A stretch of 64,000 nucleotides of DNA from Elymus sibiricus (lineage: Eukaryota > Streptophyta > Magnoliopsida > Poales > Poaceae): the NCBI GenBank assembly GCA_039707655.1, contig CM077675.1, positions 419,243,162 through 419,307,161 on the forward strand, in the 5' to 3' direction. The notes under the pieces are model-generated. The model saw nothing but the letters and a program-made list of their open reading frames with translations. It did not search any database and was not told where the DNA came from. Positions 12,409-24,395 of this stretch are shown here, in pieces (position 1 is the stretch's first letter; each line of letters opens with the position of its first letter). Both the position numbers and the translations under genes were made by a program.

Positions 12409-13580
12409 TCAAGGTACGAGACTGACAACAATAGCCTCACCTTTTGTGGTCATGGTACCATCATCTTTGGGTGGTAGAGCATTGGCACGTGTAAATGGCA
12501 ATGAAGGTTGCACATACACACCATTGTCAAACTTGTCGAAATGCTCATCACATAACTTGTTATCACGAATCCAATTGTCGAGACACATGCATGCAGTGAC
12601 CATCTTTTGTGTCTCCATTTTGTACTGTGGTATCCTTCCGAGAATTCGTCATTTCATCTTGAGAACACTAAATGATCTTTGATGACATTTCACAAAGAAG
12701 AATGACGGCGGTTGAATGTCTCATCGCTACCCACCGACGGGTGTTGTTAAAACTCTGGTACATGGTATTGTTGCCCTTTCTATGGTGCTAGATATCCAAC
12801 CATGTTGGATATCCAAAGTCCATAAAGTAATATTTATCTATAGTAGGGCATCAAAAGACATTAGAAATTTACAACCGATTACCATGTATATAACAATATG
12901 AATACATACAAGGGAATACTTGTGGGGCATCGTGAAAAATGATCATAACAAAGTATATTATCACTCCATATATGTGTGTCATGAACATATCCGGACCATC
13001 AAGAAACAACAAACATGAACCTCATATAGAAATCAGAGACTCCCATAACATTTTCACTTGTGTAACCTTTCCTATTCCTGTGTTGGGACTCCAACTCCTT
13101 GGGCACAACCACCTCAATATGTGTTCCATCTATGTCTCCATTAGCATGTTGGAAATGAGGCCAGAACTTTGTTTTTTAAGCATTGGGTGAGTATTAGAGA
13201 AAGTTGGATCAATTGATCTAATGTAATGACCGGTCATGTGGTCTACACACTAAAAAAACCTCCCGATTTTTTGGACATAATGACTATGTGCAAACCGATG
13301 TGTGACAATATCAGTGGTTTGACATGTCCCCATAGTCCATCAAAATTGTGCCAATGCTTTTTTGGATGATATGTTGTAAGTTGACTTAAGTCCATACTTC
13401 TGGACTAACAGATCATGTAATGGGTGAAACACTGACCTCCTCATTCTGAACGTAGCATAGAAACCTTTTGGATCTTGCCTCTTCTCTTCTACCTATTGGA
13501 GGCATGTAACACGGTGCAACTTTCTTGGTACATATGACAATCTGGTACTTGATGACGCCATATCCATAGCAAATGCAACT
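12409..13580 (-). pseudogene. PIF/Harbinger transposase pseudogene (DDE_Tnp_4 type)
   Basis: Minus-strand fragments in several frames match the plan of plant PIF/Harbinger transposases, from N- to C-terminus. FRMRRSVFHPLHDLL (near 13450) is the conserved N-terminal block. DIDGTHIEVVVP then HRNRKGYTS (near 13140-13070) carries the first catalytic Asp. A SGYVHDTHIW stretch (near 12990) carries the second. A QRSFSVLKMK stretch (near 12670) stands where the family usually reads ERCFGVLK, so the catalytic Glu region has decayed. KMVTACMCLDNWIRD begins near 12605. Internal stops and frame changes show it is inactive. The block-to-residue links come from family knowledge and are approximate. Confidence 0.75.
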
Positions 13581-13599
13581 ATGGCCGTCTCAAATTCCT

Positions 13600-14326
13600 T
13601 TCTTGTTTTTTTTTTTTTGAAATATCCTTTTGTCACAAGAACAAAACACATAATAGTTTAACAACAACATATCACATTCTCACATTAGCATTGGACATCA
13701 ACATTCATCCATCTAACAACATCATTCATATAGTAGCAAAAATTGATACTAGCAACATCTATCCAACAACAATTGACAATAGCATTGATGGTAGCAAAAA
13801 ATAATAATCTAGCACCATTCACAAACATCATGTTCATCTAACAAATCATCAACCAATCCATCCACGGCATCAATCAATCCATCTCTCCAACATCAATATA
13901 TCCATCTATCAAAATTAGCATACAAAACAGAGATGAACATAGAGATGAGAAAGTGGGATACTCATTGTGGGCTTCTCGAAGGAGAGCATCAGCGGCTAGT
14001 TGGCTCGATGGAGAGGGCTGGCCGGCCATGTTGACATCCAGGGGTTGCGTTAGCACGATGGGCTCTGTCGGTAAAGGGGGTAGAGGGGCGGCGGGCGGCA
14101 TCAGTGTACAGAGAATAGGAGGAAGAGGGGCGGCGGCGAGAGGCGGTAGCAACGGCGAGGATGAAGCCGATGAGGCGGGTAGGCGGCAACGCGCCTTCCT
14201 GCTACCTGCAACCCCAACGCTCGATTATGTCGATGTGAACTGGTGGGGATTGAGCGCTGACTCGTGGGAGTCGTTTTCCTGTAGGAGGCGTTTGGCCGTT
14301 GCTGCTCCAATAGGGGTACTCTATTA
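13600..14326. other. Simple AT-rich then GC-rich stretch, possibly part of the Harbinger element
   Basis: 13610-13930 is rich in CAACA/CATCA words. 13950-14310 is GC-rich with overlapping low-complexity open frames on both strands. It could be the 5' part of the Harbinger element, which often carries a second DNA-binding ORF, but no such domain is recognisable. Confidence 0.25.
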
Positions 14327-14570
14327 CTCCCTCCGGACCTTTCCATTTTGCATTTAAATTTCGTAAAATTTGACCATATTTATATGAAAAAAATATCAAC
14401 ATATACAATACTAAATTTATATAATATAAAAAATAAATTTATGATGCATCTAATTATATTGATTTCGCATCGTGAATGTCGATATTTTTGTCTATAAAAT
14501 GTTGGTCAAACTTTGCGAAATTTAACCTCGGGCAAATGTTATATGCGGAGTATAAAAGGACCGGAGGTAG
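14327..14570. mobile_element. Stowaway (Mariner) MITE, 244 bp
   Basis: The left end is CTCCCTCCGGACCTTTCC and the right end reads AAAAGGACCGGAGGTAG, imperfect inverted repeats of the Stowaway type. TA dinucleotides flank both ends (14325-14326 and 14571-14572). The interior is AT-rich and can fold back. It lies downstream of XTH gene A. Confidence 0.85.
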
Positions 14571-14918
14571 TATTTTCAAACGTTTTCTATTGAGGGGGTC
14601 TCCAAATCCTGATATTCTATGAAATTCAAGTTCTTTAGAGATTTTGGATTGCACCAGGAATCTAGAAAATACTCCCAAAATTTTGAAAGTCAAATCGAAT
14701 TCTTTTTTGTTGTTGTTTTGCAAGACAAGAGTCTCCATAATCTGCTAAAAAGAACTGGCCGGGCCGTAGTACGTAGAGTACACACCGAATTTATTGTTTC
14801 ATTTATATATACTTGCATTGCATGGTTACATTTACATCCATACATAGGCACACAAATTCTATACCCCAATCTATAATACCCCGATCCCAGCAACGTCGCC
14901 TCCACCAGATAAGACATT

Positions 14919-16003
14919 CTACTTGGTGGCGCACTCGGGCGGGGCGCCGTCCTTGAACCTCCAGGTGTCGGCGCAGTAGTTGTAGATCATGTAGTTCTTC
15001 TGCACCCACTGGAGTCGGTCCAGCGCCGTGGCGTCCAGCTCCTGGTACATCCACGCGCCGTTGGACTTGGCGCACGCCGCCGCGTCCTGCGACGCGCACC
15101 CGCTGGCGGCGAGCCCCTTGTACGACGCCACGAACGGCGCCCGCGACCAGTCCGTCCTGACGCGCCCGCCCTGCGTCGCCCACTCCTCCGCGTCCCACAC
15201 GCTCGCGTACACCCTCATCGCCTGGCTCCGCAGGTACGGCACCCCCGTCGCCGCCTCCCGGTTCCGGTGCTCCCGTATCGGCGTCCCGTCAACGTAGAAC
15301 CTGCATGCGGAGGAACGGTACATGCATGCATGAGATCTTGTCCTGCGTCGACAAGAGGTAGAAGAGAGAGAGAGAGACTGATGCCGTCTGCATACTACAT
15401 ACAGGATGTGTGTGGGGTTCCAGAGGACAGAGTAGGTGTGGAAGTCGGCGGTGGGGTCGAACCACATGCGGAACTGCTGCTCCCGGCCGCCCTTGCCCTG
15501 GCTGTACACGTTGGTGTGCACCGTGTAGGGCTGCCCGCTCGCGTTGCCCAGGAACTCGAAGTCGATCTCGTCGTGCGCCGACCCCTGCGACGACAGCTGC
15601 AATATGGACTCGAATCAGTACAGTACTCTACTCCCCATGCATGATGTCAGTCAAGACGTACTACGTAGAGAGTGGCGACGGTGCGCGTGCAAGGAAATTA
15701 ACAGAGCGCGTGCGTACGTACGTAGAAAGTGGCGACGGTGCCGGCGGAGTCGCCGGGGACGAGCTTGATCTGCATGTCGAAGCGGCCGTACAGGTACTGG
15801 TTCTTGGACTGGAACCCGGAGCCGGAGGCCCGGTCCAGGGACAGCGTCAGGACGTCGCCGCCGCCGACGATCTTGCCGCGGCCGTCGCCCCACGTGATGT
15901 CCACGTCCTGGTAGAAGTTGCCCGCCGCGCGGGCCACGCCGGCAAGCAGCAGCAGCAGTGGCAGCACAGAGCACGGGACTGTTCTCCTGGGGCCGGACGC
16001 CAT
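14919..16003 (-). CDS. XTH: Xyloglucan endotransglucosylase/hydrolase, gene A (285 aa, 3 exons)
   Basis: Glycoside hydrolase family 16 enzyme, expected to be secreted to the cell wall, where it cuts and rejoins xyloglucan chains. Exons on the minus strand are 16003-15722 (282 nt), 15596-15403 (194 nt) and 15300-14919 (382 nt). Both introns have GT...AG ends (GTACGT and GTATGT donors), and the joined frame is 286 codons including the stop. The first 27 residues are a signal peptide ([15 protein letters not shown]). Exon 2 holds the active site [10 protein letters not shown] at about residues 103-112; the first Glu is the expected nucleophile and the last Glu the acid/base. An N-glycosylation site NAS follows. 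The C-terminal region has four Cys (CASQDAAAC and CADTW...PPEC), as in the XET_C domain. I chose the second ATG (MASG) because it leads straight into the signal peptide; an in-frame ATG lies 24 nt upstream. Family certain, member not determined. Confidence 0.93.
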
Positions 16004-16085
16004 CGTTGGGGTTGAATTCTTCTGCACTCGCTCGGTATTATATTCCGGCGTGTTTGTGTGAGGCTAGCCAGGTCCAAGTTGTGGG

Positions 16086-16093
16086 TTTTATAG
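16086..16093 (-). promoter_or_regulatory. TATA box of XTH gene A
   Basis: CTATAAAA on the minus strand, about 85 nt upstream of the chosen ATG at 16003. The spacing fits a transcription start and a 5' UTR of about 50 nt. This supports a start at 16003 or 16027. The rest of 16100-16750 holds no gene that I can see. Confidence 0.6.
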
Positions 16094-16749
16094 GCCAGTG
16101 GAACTGGGAGGAGGATGACATCCTCTCATTCCATTCCTTCGACTCCTTTCGTCTTTCGATGGGTAGGAGGATGGATGGTTGGACCAGAGAAAGAGAGGAA
16201 GGTTGTACGTGAGCTGGATCGATCAATAGCCCGGCGATGCTGACCCGATCAAGTCCATCACAAACCACACGGCTTTGTTTGCCAGTTATTTTGCTTCTGG
16301 CCCTTGGTTTTCTTCGTCTGGAGCAAGAAATCCATGATGGCGTGGAAACATTTGTTTGTTCGGCAGGGTCTGGCGACTTGCGCGCGTCATCCATTTTTTT
16401 GTCCCGCTTGAGCAGCCGTGCGTACGTGACTCACTGCATGTTAGCATGTATCAATGTATCACCGATCATTGATCAGTGTTCAGAACTAGTACGTTATCAG
16501 TTTACATTTCAAATATGTTCTCCTTTTGTTTTGTAGGTATGATGAGCAAACTTATGATTAGGCAAGGAACACGTATATGAGCTATCCATGCATCATGCAT
16601 GTACGCGAAGTTGTTTGCATGTCATGTCCTGTATCAAGTATCAACTAGCCTGAGCCAGCCTTGCAGGCTCATCTGATAGGGGGAATCTATGAACCACCTA
16701 ATTGTAGGCTAATTAGGAGTGACAATCATGTGTCAACACATTTTTATGA

Positions 16750-17708
16750 AGAATCTAATTGCATGGTCTGCGGACGCCGTGACCTTCTTGAAGGCGTCGA
16801 TGGGCTGCTCTACCTCTCTCTACTAGAGACAGCTCCGGGGAAACCCCCTGGTACGATGGGGCGTTTCGACTTCGTTCCACTCTCGAGGGTATCATTTTTG
16901 GAGCTTCACCCAGCCAGTGGGACATGAGAGGGCGGGGGCACGAGAGTGTTGCGTCGTGGTGGCGATGATGGTGAGAGTTGTTGTGGCGCTACCCGGTGGG
17001 AGTCGGCGGTGATGGCGTGAGGGATTATGTGGCCACAACGATGGGGGTGAGTGATGCCAGGGTCGCGACATGGTTGCGGTAGTAGGCTCTTCTTCGACGA
17101 TGTTCGTGGGTTCATCTCAAGTTGTTTCTTGCGGCCAAATAGGAGTTGCGGCGGTGGGGTTCGGGCGGCAACGACGACGGACGATAGGTGGTCTCACCGG
17201 TGCAGACTGGGGCAATGCATATGGTTAAAAACCCTTTTCACTGACACAATTCGGACCCGTCACCTTGCGATGGTGTGCTATAGGTGGTCTTTTGATTTGT
17301 CTACTGATTTTCCACGACACCAGCTTTGCATATTCTTCCTTCATACCTCTCCATCAAAATTGGAGTTGTGTTGTCCTTGGATGTGTGACCGGCATGGATC
17401 TTCATGTGGCTTCGCACGGTCTTAGCGGAGTGGGCTGCATCGGTGGTTGTTTGCGGTGAAGTCAAAGTTGCTTGCACAGAGAGAATGGATGTCCTATGGA
17501 TGTCCATGACGCTGCTCGAGGATAAGTGACGGTGATGATGCCAATGTGCTAGGTCGACAAGGCTTTCTTTGCACTCATCTATGTACGGTATCTTGTGTGC
17601 GCCGCTCAACAGGTTGTGATGATTTTTGCTCGGTTTTTTGTTAACTAACATGGTAGCTTCCTCTTAATTAATGGATAAGACAAATATTTTTGCCTCCGTT
17701 TAAAAAAA
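16750..17708 (+). mobile_element. Probable 3' fragment of a LINE/non-LTR element
   Basis: The segment is rich in GGTGGCGATGATGG-like words and ends CTTAATTAATGGATAAGAC...TTTTGCCTCCGTTTAAAAAAAA. Such a terminal block before an A-tail is familiar to me from 3' UTRs of grass LINEs. No ORF2 domain is included and no target duplication was found, so the left boundary is a guess. Confidence 0.35.
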
Positions 17709-17828
17709 ATGCTTGGTCCAACATTTGCATGCATATACGTCGGGCATGATCATAATATTTCAACGGCACGTGACATTCCTTCGCTACACCTCTGTATTAC
17801 GGCCATTTTGTGACTTAATTGTGTAGTA

Positions 17829-18010
17829 CTCCTCTTTTTGAAAATATAAGGCACACTTGATTTTGCAGTCTTTGATGCATAACTTTAACTTGGACATGTG
17901 TGAATGGCACCATTGTATTTGCTTGCAAAATATTTTGTTTTTTATGTCTTAAATTTTATGTCGAAGACCATAAAAAATCAATCCGGTGTTATATTTTGGG
18001 AAGGAGGGAA
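17829..18010. mobile_element. Degenerate Stowaway MITE, about 182 bp
   Basis: The left end is CTCCTCTTTTTGAAAATATA, and the right end reads TATATTTTGGGAAGGAGGGAA. These are imperfect inverted repeats of the CTCCCTCC type, with TA at both flanks (17827-17828 and 18011-18012). Confidence 0.7.
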
Positions 18011-19746
18011 TAACAAACGCATTTGATAAGCTGCTATATATACATGGAATTTGGTGTCGGGTCAACCTAATTGTAATTTGACTAAATTCATACAGAACTA
18101 CACATCTTCATATGTACATCTTTTACGTTTTCTATACTCAGATAATTAATTGCCAAATAACCAAATTTGTGCTGATTAAAGCAAATCACCTAGTCAAGCT
18201 TTTGCGTTGAAGTAGCATACACTTTCCACTTACGCGTCCAAGAGTTGGGTGGGCATCATAATTGTGCTACGTGAAGAGTCCAAGAGCAATCACCAATGGG
18301 GGATGGGATTATGGGATCAATATGGTCATCAGGCCACCTAATTTGCACACCATGAACCAGGACGAAGGGTAGTATAGCTAGAATACTGCATTTTATGCCG
18401 ACCAGCCGACCATGGCCAGGCCGGCGCCTCCACTTCGAAGCTCCAACTCGAGCATGCACCGGCCCCCCCATGGATACTTACGTACACGGTACACCATGCA
18501 ACCCAGCGCATGCCGCACCGGCCGGTAACAAGCGAAGCAAGTCCCTGATGTCTATGACGATTCCATTTTGTCTCCCGTGTCGATATATGCTCCACTCTCG
18601 CGTACATGCACGGTGCAAGTAATCAAGCACCGAAGAGGAAGAGTACACGGGTTGCTTCCCAGATCGAACTTCCGTCGAATAGAGAAAACGCTGCCTTCTC
18701 TCCAACTATGATCACATGGTTGACAACGTACACGTACGTACGTCGCGGTGCCATCAACGTCCTGCAGAAATTCCAACGCACGCCGCCCGTATAATCAGCA
18801 TGCATGTACGCATGCACATCTCGATCGACTGATCTTGTTCCAGAGGTGCCCTGGCCGAGCACTCCACTTGACATAGCCTCATCGACCCACCCAACCAAAT
18901 GCCCATCCCATTCAATCTTCGCCACTATCTTTAGCTCTTGTTAAACCCATCTTTTCCGATAAGAAAAAGGCAAGGCACGCACCACGCAGGACTACTCCTG
19001 CTCGTGTTGCAATTGCAACAGCGTTGGGGACCGGCCGAACGTCGCCGTCGATCAAATGGAGCCGCCGATCCCTAGGCTAGCTAAGCTGGTGATGATCATG
19101 GGTCGGCCGTTAAAGTTGGGCAACTTCCCGTGTCTTCTCTACTTTCTAGCCTTGTGCTACTAGGCTGTTATCGCCGTTGGCCACACTAGCGACATGATCA
19201 CTGTTAATGGAACGAGATCACGTCTTGTTGCTGACCGGCGGGTTTAACTCAGAGGGACACGTATGAGACGTAGTTTTCCGAGTTTTAGGTAACAGATAAT
19301 GGTGCAACAGTCGTGTTGTTTGTTAGCCCAGAGGAATGATGACCAGGGAAACCACGTAGTCCCGATGCTCAACACCTGGTACTTGGTTTCAGCACCAGCT
19401 ATCTTTCTTTTTCTGAGTTCTTTTTTTTTCTTTTGCAAGGAAAAAGTTAACTGGCGAACGTTCGTTGGACAAGGTCCCAGCGAACACCCACACAACCGTG
19501 TGATCGAAATCAAACGAATGGCATTTTTCTTTAAAAAAATACACTTTGTTTGCTGGCAATTCTTTCTACACACGGCAAGTTTTCGCCTACATGGCAAGTC
19601 CTTAACAAATGCAAGACAATTTTACTTGTTTTGGCATGGCAACTCCGGCGTTCGCTGGCAATTTGGCTCATGGCGAATGTTCGCCGGATATTTGTGTCCT
19701 CTTATAAAGGTGAAGAACGTTTGCATGACATTTTCAGTAACAACGG

Positions 19747-19750
<4 letters not shown>
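18011..19750. other. No recognisable gene or element
   Basis: Mixed-composition sequence rich in CATGCATG and CGTACGTA words at 18440-18810. No open frame shows a protein family. A short T9 run lies at 19423-19431. Confidence 0.4.
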
Positions 19751-19781
<31 letters not shown>

Positions 19782-19808
19782 GCGGGGAGATAGATAGATA
19801 GAGAGAGA
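19750..19808. repeat. (GA)n microsatellite with GATA units
   Basis: About 14 GA units starting near 19751, then GGAGGCGGGGAGATAGATAGATAGAGAGAG. It is a simple repeat and likely polymorphic. Confidence 0.9.
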
Positions 19809-19835
19809 AGTAGTTCATTTGTGGACATGGCTTTT

Positions 19836-20215
19836 CTGCTCCCGGTCTTATTTATACCCATGTGTGAACGGTAAAATCAAATAAAATATAAAAAAACAGG
19901 AAAATCTGAAATTTTCACGCATTGAAGATGCTCATGTGTGCAAAGTGTGTATGTGCAAATTTTCGTGGTATTTGGACATATGAGGAGCTCGTGTAAAAAA
20001 AATGGGGTGTCAGAGAAACTTTTAAAAAGTACACAATTTGGAGGTGATTTTGTTTTTTCGGCACGAGCTCCTTAGATGCCTAAACACCACAAATTTTTGC
20101 ATGCACGTTGTGTACATGAGCATATTGGATTCCCAAAAAATTCAGATCTTTTTTACATTTTTACTATTTTTTGAATTTATTGTTCATCGGGTGTGGATGA
20201 GCCCAAGCGCCGTTT
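19836..20215. mobile_element. Foldback DNA element with arms of about 150 bp
   Basis: The left arm (GTGAACGGTAAAATCAAATA, then CTGAAATTTT, GATGCTCATGTGTGC and GAGGAGCTCGTG) is mirrored by the reverse complement of the right arm (GATGAACAATAAATTCAAAA, then TCTGAATTTT, TATGCTCATGTACAC and GAGGAGCTCGTG-like words). The whole unit could fold into one hairpin. The outer ends are fuzzy and no target duplication was resolved, so the superfamily is open; a Mutator-type MITE is likely from the long arms. Confidence 0.6.
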
Positions 20216-20474
20216 TGAATTATCATTTTTTTATAATTGAATTATCGATCTTTATCCCCGAACTAACCGATTTGTTCAATTTACGTACCTTAACTCCTAA
20301 ACTGCCAAAATCGACAATTCCAAACTAAAAAAAGTGAGAAGAGGCAACCCCCTCACGTTTAACTCCTAAACTGATTTTTTTTGTTGCATGTTGAACTTTC
20401 AAAACTGGAGAAATTTCATCCCTCAATCAAACTAAAGTGGTTTCTTTGATGACGTGATGTGGTCTTTTTATGAG

Positions 20475-20640
20475 GAGCAGTTTTAACATGCTCCCTCTTA
20501 CCCTCTTTTTTCACATGAGAGGTAAGAGTATGTAATAGATCTGAGCCTTTGATCTCATTAATTAGTGGTCTTATTAACTCTTACCTTCTTACCTCACATG
20601 TAAAAGAAGGGGATAAGAGGGAGCATGTTAAAAAATTGAC
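20475..20640. mobile_element. Mutator-type MITE, 166 bp
   Basis: The element is flanked by a perfect 9-bp duplication TTTTATGAG (20466-20474 and 20641-20649). The inverted ends share AACATGCTCCCTCTTA. A 9-bp duplication is the signature of Mutator-like insertion. It has no coding capacity. Confidence 0.75.
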
Positions 20641-20881
20641 TTTTATGAGAGACAGACACACCAGAATAAAGAGTACATCACAATGATACAGAGGAAGAGG
20701 CAACCCTCTTTTCGAAAAAACAACAACAACAAAAGATTAAACACAACGAGAAAAGTGACCAAAACAAAATCGAAGTTCAGGCAACCAAAAATAGCAAAAC
20801 TGGAAATTTGTTATACCACTTCTTACTATCAATTTTATCCTATTGTATGAGTTGATCACTGTATGTAACACAAATCATTTA

Positions 20882-21651
20882 GGCCTCATTTGAAGCAAAG
20901 GAAAAACATAGCAATGTTGAAGGATATGATTCCTATAACATTATTCCTTTGGTATCGCTTGAAACAAAGGAATTGCTATCCTACATTATTATAAAATTCC
21001 TATGGACTGTTATTCCACAGGAATTTCGGAGGAAACCAAATATGACGTCCTACCTTCTTGTGTCTACAATTTCTGCATGACATCCAAACGCCAGTTTAAT
21101 AGTTTCCCCGTGGTTTGAGTTCCTGTAGAAATCCAGGATACGTGGCATCCTAATCCCAAAGGCTCCGTTCGGTATAGAGGAAGAGAAAATGAAGGAAAAA
21201 ACAACTTCACGGGAACATGGTTTGGTGAACAGTAAAAACATATGGAATCTGAAAACGTAGGAACCAGAAAAACTGGACTGTTCGGTTTGCAGAAAAAAGC
21301 ACACTTGCGGCAGCACTGTTTGGCCCTTTCCAACGTAACGAAGGAATGGGCGTCAGTGGTGATTAGCAGTTTTATATTTGTTATTCAGCTGGACGCCCTT
21401 GCTCTTGTGGTAGTGTAGCGGATAAAGCCAGCGCTAGCCTCGAGACTCCGCGAGAACATGAGGTTCTACCGGATTTTAAATTTCCTGTGAAAAGTATAGG
21501 TTTGCCCAACTTTTCAATGGAACGGACCATCGAGATTCCTTTGAACCGAACGCACTGCGGCCAGGAATTCCTATGGAAACCGAGCCTTCAAATGTTCCTG
21601 CGAGTTTCCTGTATACCGAACGGACCCTTTCTGTGTTCCAAACGGGGGGCC
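20882..21651. mobile_element. Tourist-type MITE split by a second inverted-repeat element
   Basis: Outer ends are GGCCTCATTTGAAGCAAAGG and TGTTCCAAACGGGGGGCC, imperfect inverted repeats of the Harbinger type. They are flanked by TTA on the left and TAA on the right, so the target duplication is one base off. Without the inner element (21161-21627) it would be about 300 bp. Confidence 0.55.
21161..21627. mobile_element. Inner inverted-repeat element (GG(C/G)TCCGTTCGGTATA ends), 467 bp
   Basis: Left end GGCTCCGTTCGGTATAGAGG; the reverse complement of the right end is GGGTCCGTTCGGTATACAGG. The inverted repeat extends into the flanks (AAA and TTT), so no clean target duplication can be called. 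There is no coding sequence inside. Confidence 0.6.
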
Positions 21652-23184
21652 TAATTAGCAGCTCCTTTCAACCGCGCCGCTTGAAAATTCAGAACTTGGT
21701 GACGACTCACGTCTACCATCTACTGATGATTTCACGGCTCATCATGCTTTAGAGTTTAGAAGAGTTTGCAGAGACATCTGCAGGGGCATCTATGACATCA
21801 GATGCGTTTGTAGCCATAGACAGAGGAATGGTTTGTGCACGTATGCGTAGCAGGCTAGCAGCATCCCGGCCCAATTCCCAACGCAGGCGCTAGAAATCTA
21901 GAATGCTTGTTGGGTGACGCTGATGAGGTCGATCGAGCATGGGCCGCCGATAGGGCGAAGGGCGGCTCGATCGGTCGTTCGTGGTCACCCAAATCGCTAG
22001 ACCACACCTCCAGAATTAAACATCACTGTCGACCTGTCTCCTCGTGTATTTGCCCTTTTCTTACCGCCCATCACCATCAACTTTTCTCCATGGTGCTCGC
22101 TTGCACTTCCTCCTCTAGGCTGGAACAAACACAATCTTATAGACTCTAGCCAAGATCTATCTCCAATTTCCACTCAGCAGTACAAAAACTGTTCGCCGCT
22201 GTTGAATAACCAACGAATGTACGTTCAGGTAGAGCTCAAACCTGACAGAAAGGAAGGAAGGAACTGAAAGAAAGCGTGCCCCGTTCATGCACCTGTCAGT
22301 CAGGCTGTCACACCAGATCAATCGGCGGAACGGAAGACCAGCCTCCAACGCCCGACCACGCCTGCCCTACCGGCGCTACGTCGTCGCGTCGCGTGCCCGG
22401 TCACGCGAACCCTAATTAATCTCCGAAGCACACCTGCACGCGTGGATGAAGATAACACGCCAGAGGCCAGACCATTCATAAACCTCATGTAGTACGTGCC
22501 ATCAACCGGACTGTGCACCAACCGGGACATGCACACACGTCGAGTTCACGAGAGACCTCTAGGGATTGGGCGGAGGCACGCCCAACGTCCGTCCGTTCCA
22601 TCCCATGAATGAATGCTCCTGCCAGACCTATCTCTGCCGTGCCGGCTTGCATGACAAGCCGTATACCGATCTATCACGAGAACGACGTATACGTACGCCG
22701 TATTCAGGACGGGAGCTGGAGGCAGCTGGCCGGGACTACGGACTAGGCCCTCTCTGTCGTCGACCAATTCCGTTGATCTCCAACAGTAGTATCGCTAGTG
22801 GTGGCCGTGCGTGCATGTAAATCGCCAGCAGTGTCCGAAAGGGAAGCCTGGGAGAACCGTGGGGAGCTCAATTTTGAGGAGGGTGGTGAGCCGATGAAGA
22901 TAATGCTGAGGGGATTTCTGAACTGTTGCGCATATCCGTTTTTTGCTTATTGGTCAAGTGTCGTGGCGAGGCGAGTTGATGCGTTGATGGGAACGTTGGG
23001 ATGGACAGGCAGACACGGTGCACTGTGCATACGCGACTCGGAATAAGTGTGTGGTCGCACAAGAATACATGGCGCTTTCTTTGGTTTTGGATTTGTATTG
23101 GAATGGACGAAAACAGTATAGTCTGGATAAGCACAGGAGTAAATCAACTATTATGTTGCTGCGAGCTGTACAAGAGAAGAGTTA
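21652..23184. other. No recognisable gene
   Basis: Moderately GC-rich single-copy-looking sequence. The open frames overlap on both strands and none shows a family, start context or splice pattern that I could support. Confidence 0.4.
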
Positions 23185-23337
23185 GAGAGGAGCAGTGGCG
23201 GAGCCAGGCCAAGTGCTCTTAAAATTGATTGGGGAGGGCCAAACCCTTAATTTAGCAGTAAATCATCACTAATTTTGCACTGTTCATCAACAAATATGTA
23301 GCAAATACATGATGTTGGGGGGGGGGGGGGGGGGCAG

Positions 23338-24395
23338 TGTTGGATTAATGAGCAATTTACCAAATAATTTTACTAATAGAAATGGTAGATAAAGCATGAC
23401 TAATACAGAATAGATAAAACAAATCATGCAATCTGCCAAAGAGAAGGTAAATAACATCTGCATATATGAACTAGAACCAAACAAATCTAGTGCAGGCACT
23501 AGGGCAGTAAACAGAACATCAAGTAGAAAGAGCATGTATACGTACGATGCAGGTGCAGCAGCAGAAGCACTGTTCTTGGGGTCAGCAGAAGCACTGTTCT
23601 TGGGGTCGACATCCTCGCCAGCCATGTCGTAGAAGAGGTCGTCGACGTCGGGGAAGAAGTCGTCGTTGGGGAAGTGGTCGTCGTTGGTGTCCGGAGCGTC
23701 CGTGATGAACCAGTCAGTAGTCGCGCAGAGCGCTCCCCAAAAACCTTATCACCCTTCTCCCGTACAGGACTCAAAGAGGTGCGGTTTCGGAGGCCTACTG
23801 TCCCGACCTGCGGTGCACGCCGCAAGCCGGGATGGGGAAGATAGTGGCAGCAGCGCAGTGCTCAGGAACCGGTGGCGAGAGGAAGAAGTAGTTCTGGTGC
23901 ATCTCTCTGAGAGGAGCGACCTCCCTTTTATAGGCACAAGAGAAGGAGAAGAGAGGGCAGCGACGGGAGGTGAAAAGAGAGAGGGAGACGAAGCAAACGG
24001 ACTTCAGCCAAAGAGGCGTGCCGTTCGGATTCAGTGTCCACTACAGAAAAACGTTTCAGCTCCCGCGTGACCTTTCGTATACCCGTCGTGCGTGGCAAAA
24101 ATTTAGACATCGGCTCATTCCCGCAACCCGCGGCACGTCGTGACGTGGCGTGGCGTGGCGAGGCGGGCGGCAGAGGAGGAGCGCGCGTGGATGTCCCTCT
24201 TGTTCTCATCCTCATACATGTGGGGAAAGAACCTCCCTTATAAAGAGGTCCAACTCCCTCTAAACTAGCAATGTGGGACTAAACTTTAGTTCCACCTCTT
24301 GCCTTGCACGAATGGGCTGCGTGGGCCTCTAGGATTTATTAGGAATTTCTGAAACTGCTATTGGGCTTGGCCCATAATAGACAAAATTCCAGCAA
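23338..24395 (-). repeat. 3' LTR of the minus-strand Copia element
   Basis: By eye it matches the 5' LTR (37864-38867) along almost its whole length. The one clear difference is a block near 24073-24158, which carries about 54 extra bases where the other copy has short GTGGC repeats. It includes the same MAGEDVDPKNS reading frame on the minus strand, here not followed by Gag. Confidence 0.92.

Noticed and set aside
15028..15644. Plus-strand open frames across XTH gene A
   Set aside because: They are antisense shadows of GC-rich exons; the minus strand carries the GH16 motifs and splice sites.
21390..21475. tRNA-like or SINE-like segment (GGTAGTGTAGCGGATAAAG...GAGGTTCTACC)
   Set aside because: Words resemble pol III boxes A and B, but no cloverleaf or SINE family could be supported by eye.
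23666..24070. 134-residue plus-strand frame, repeated at 38192-38596
   Set aside because: It lies inside both LTRs of the Copia element and is antisense to its leader; the duplication comes from the LTR pair, not a gene family.
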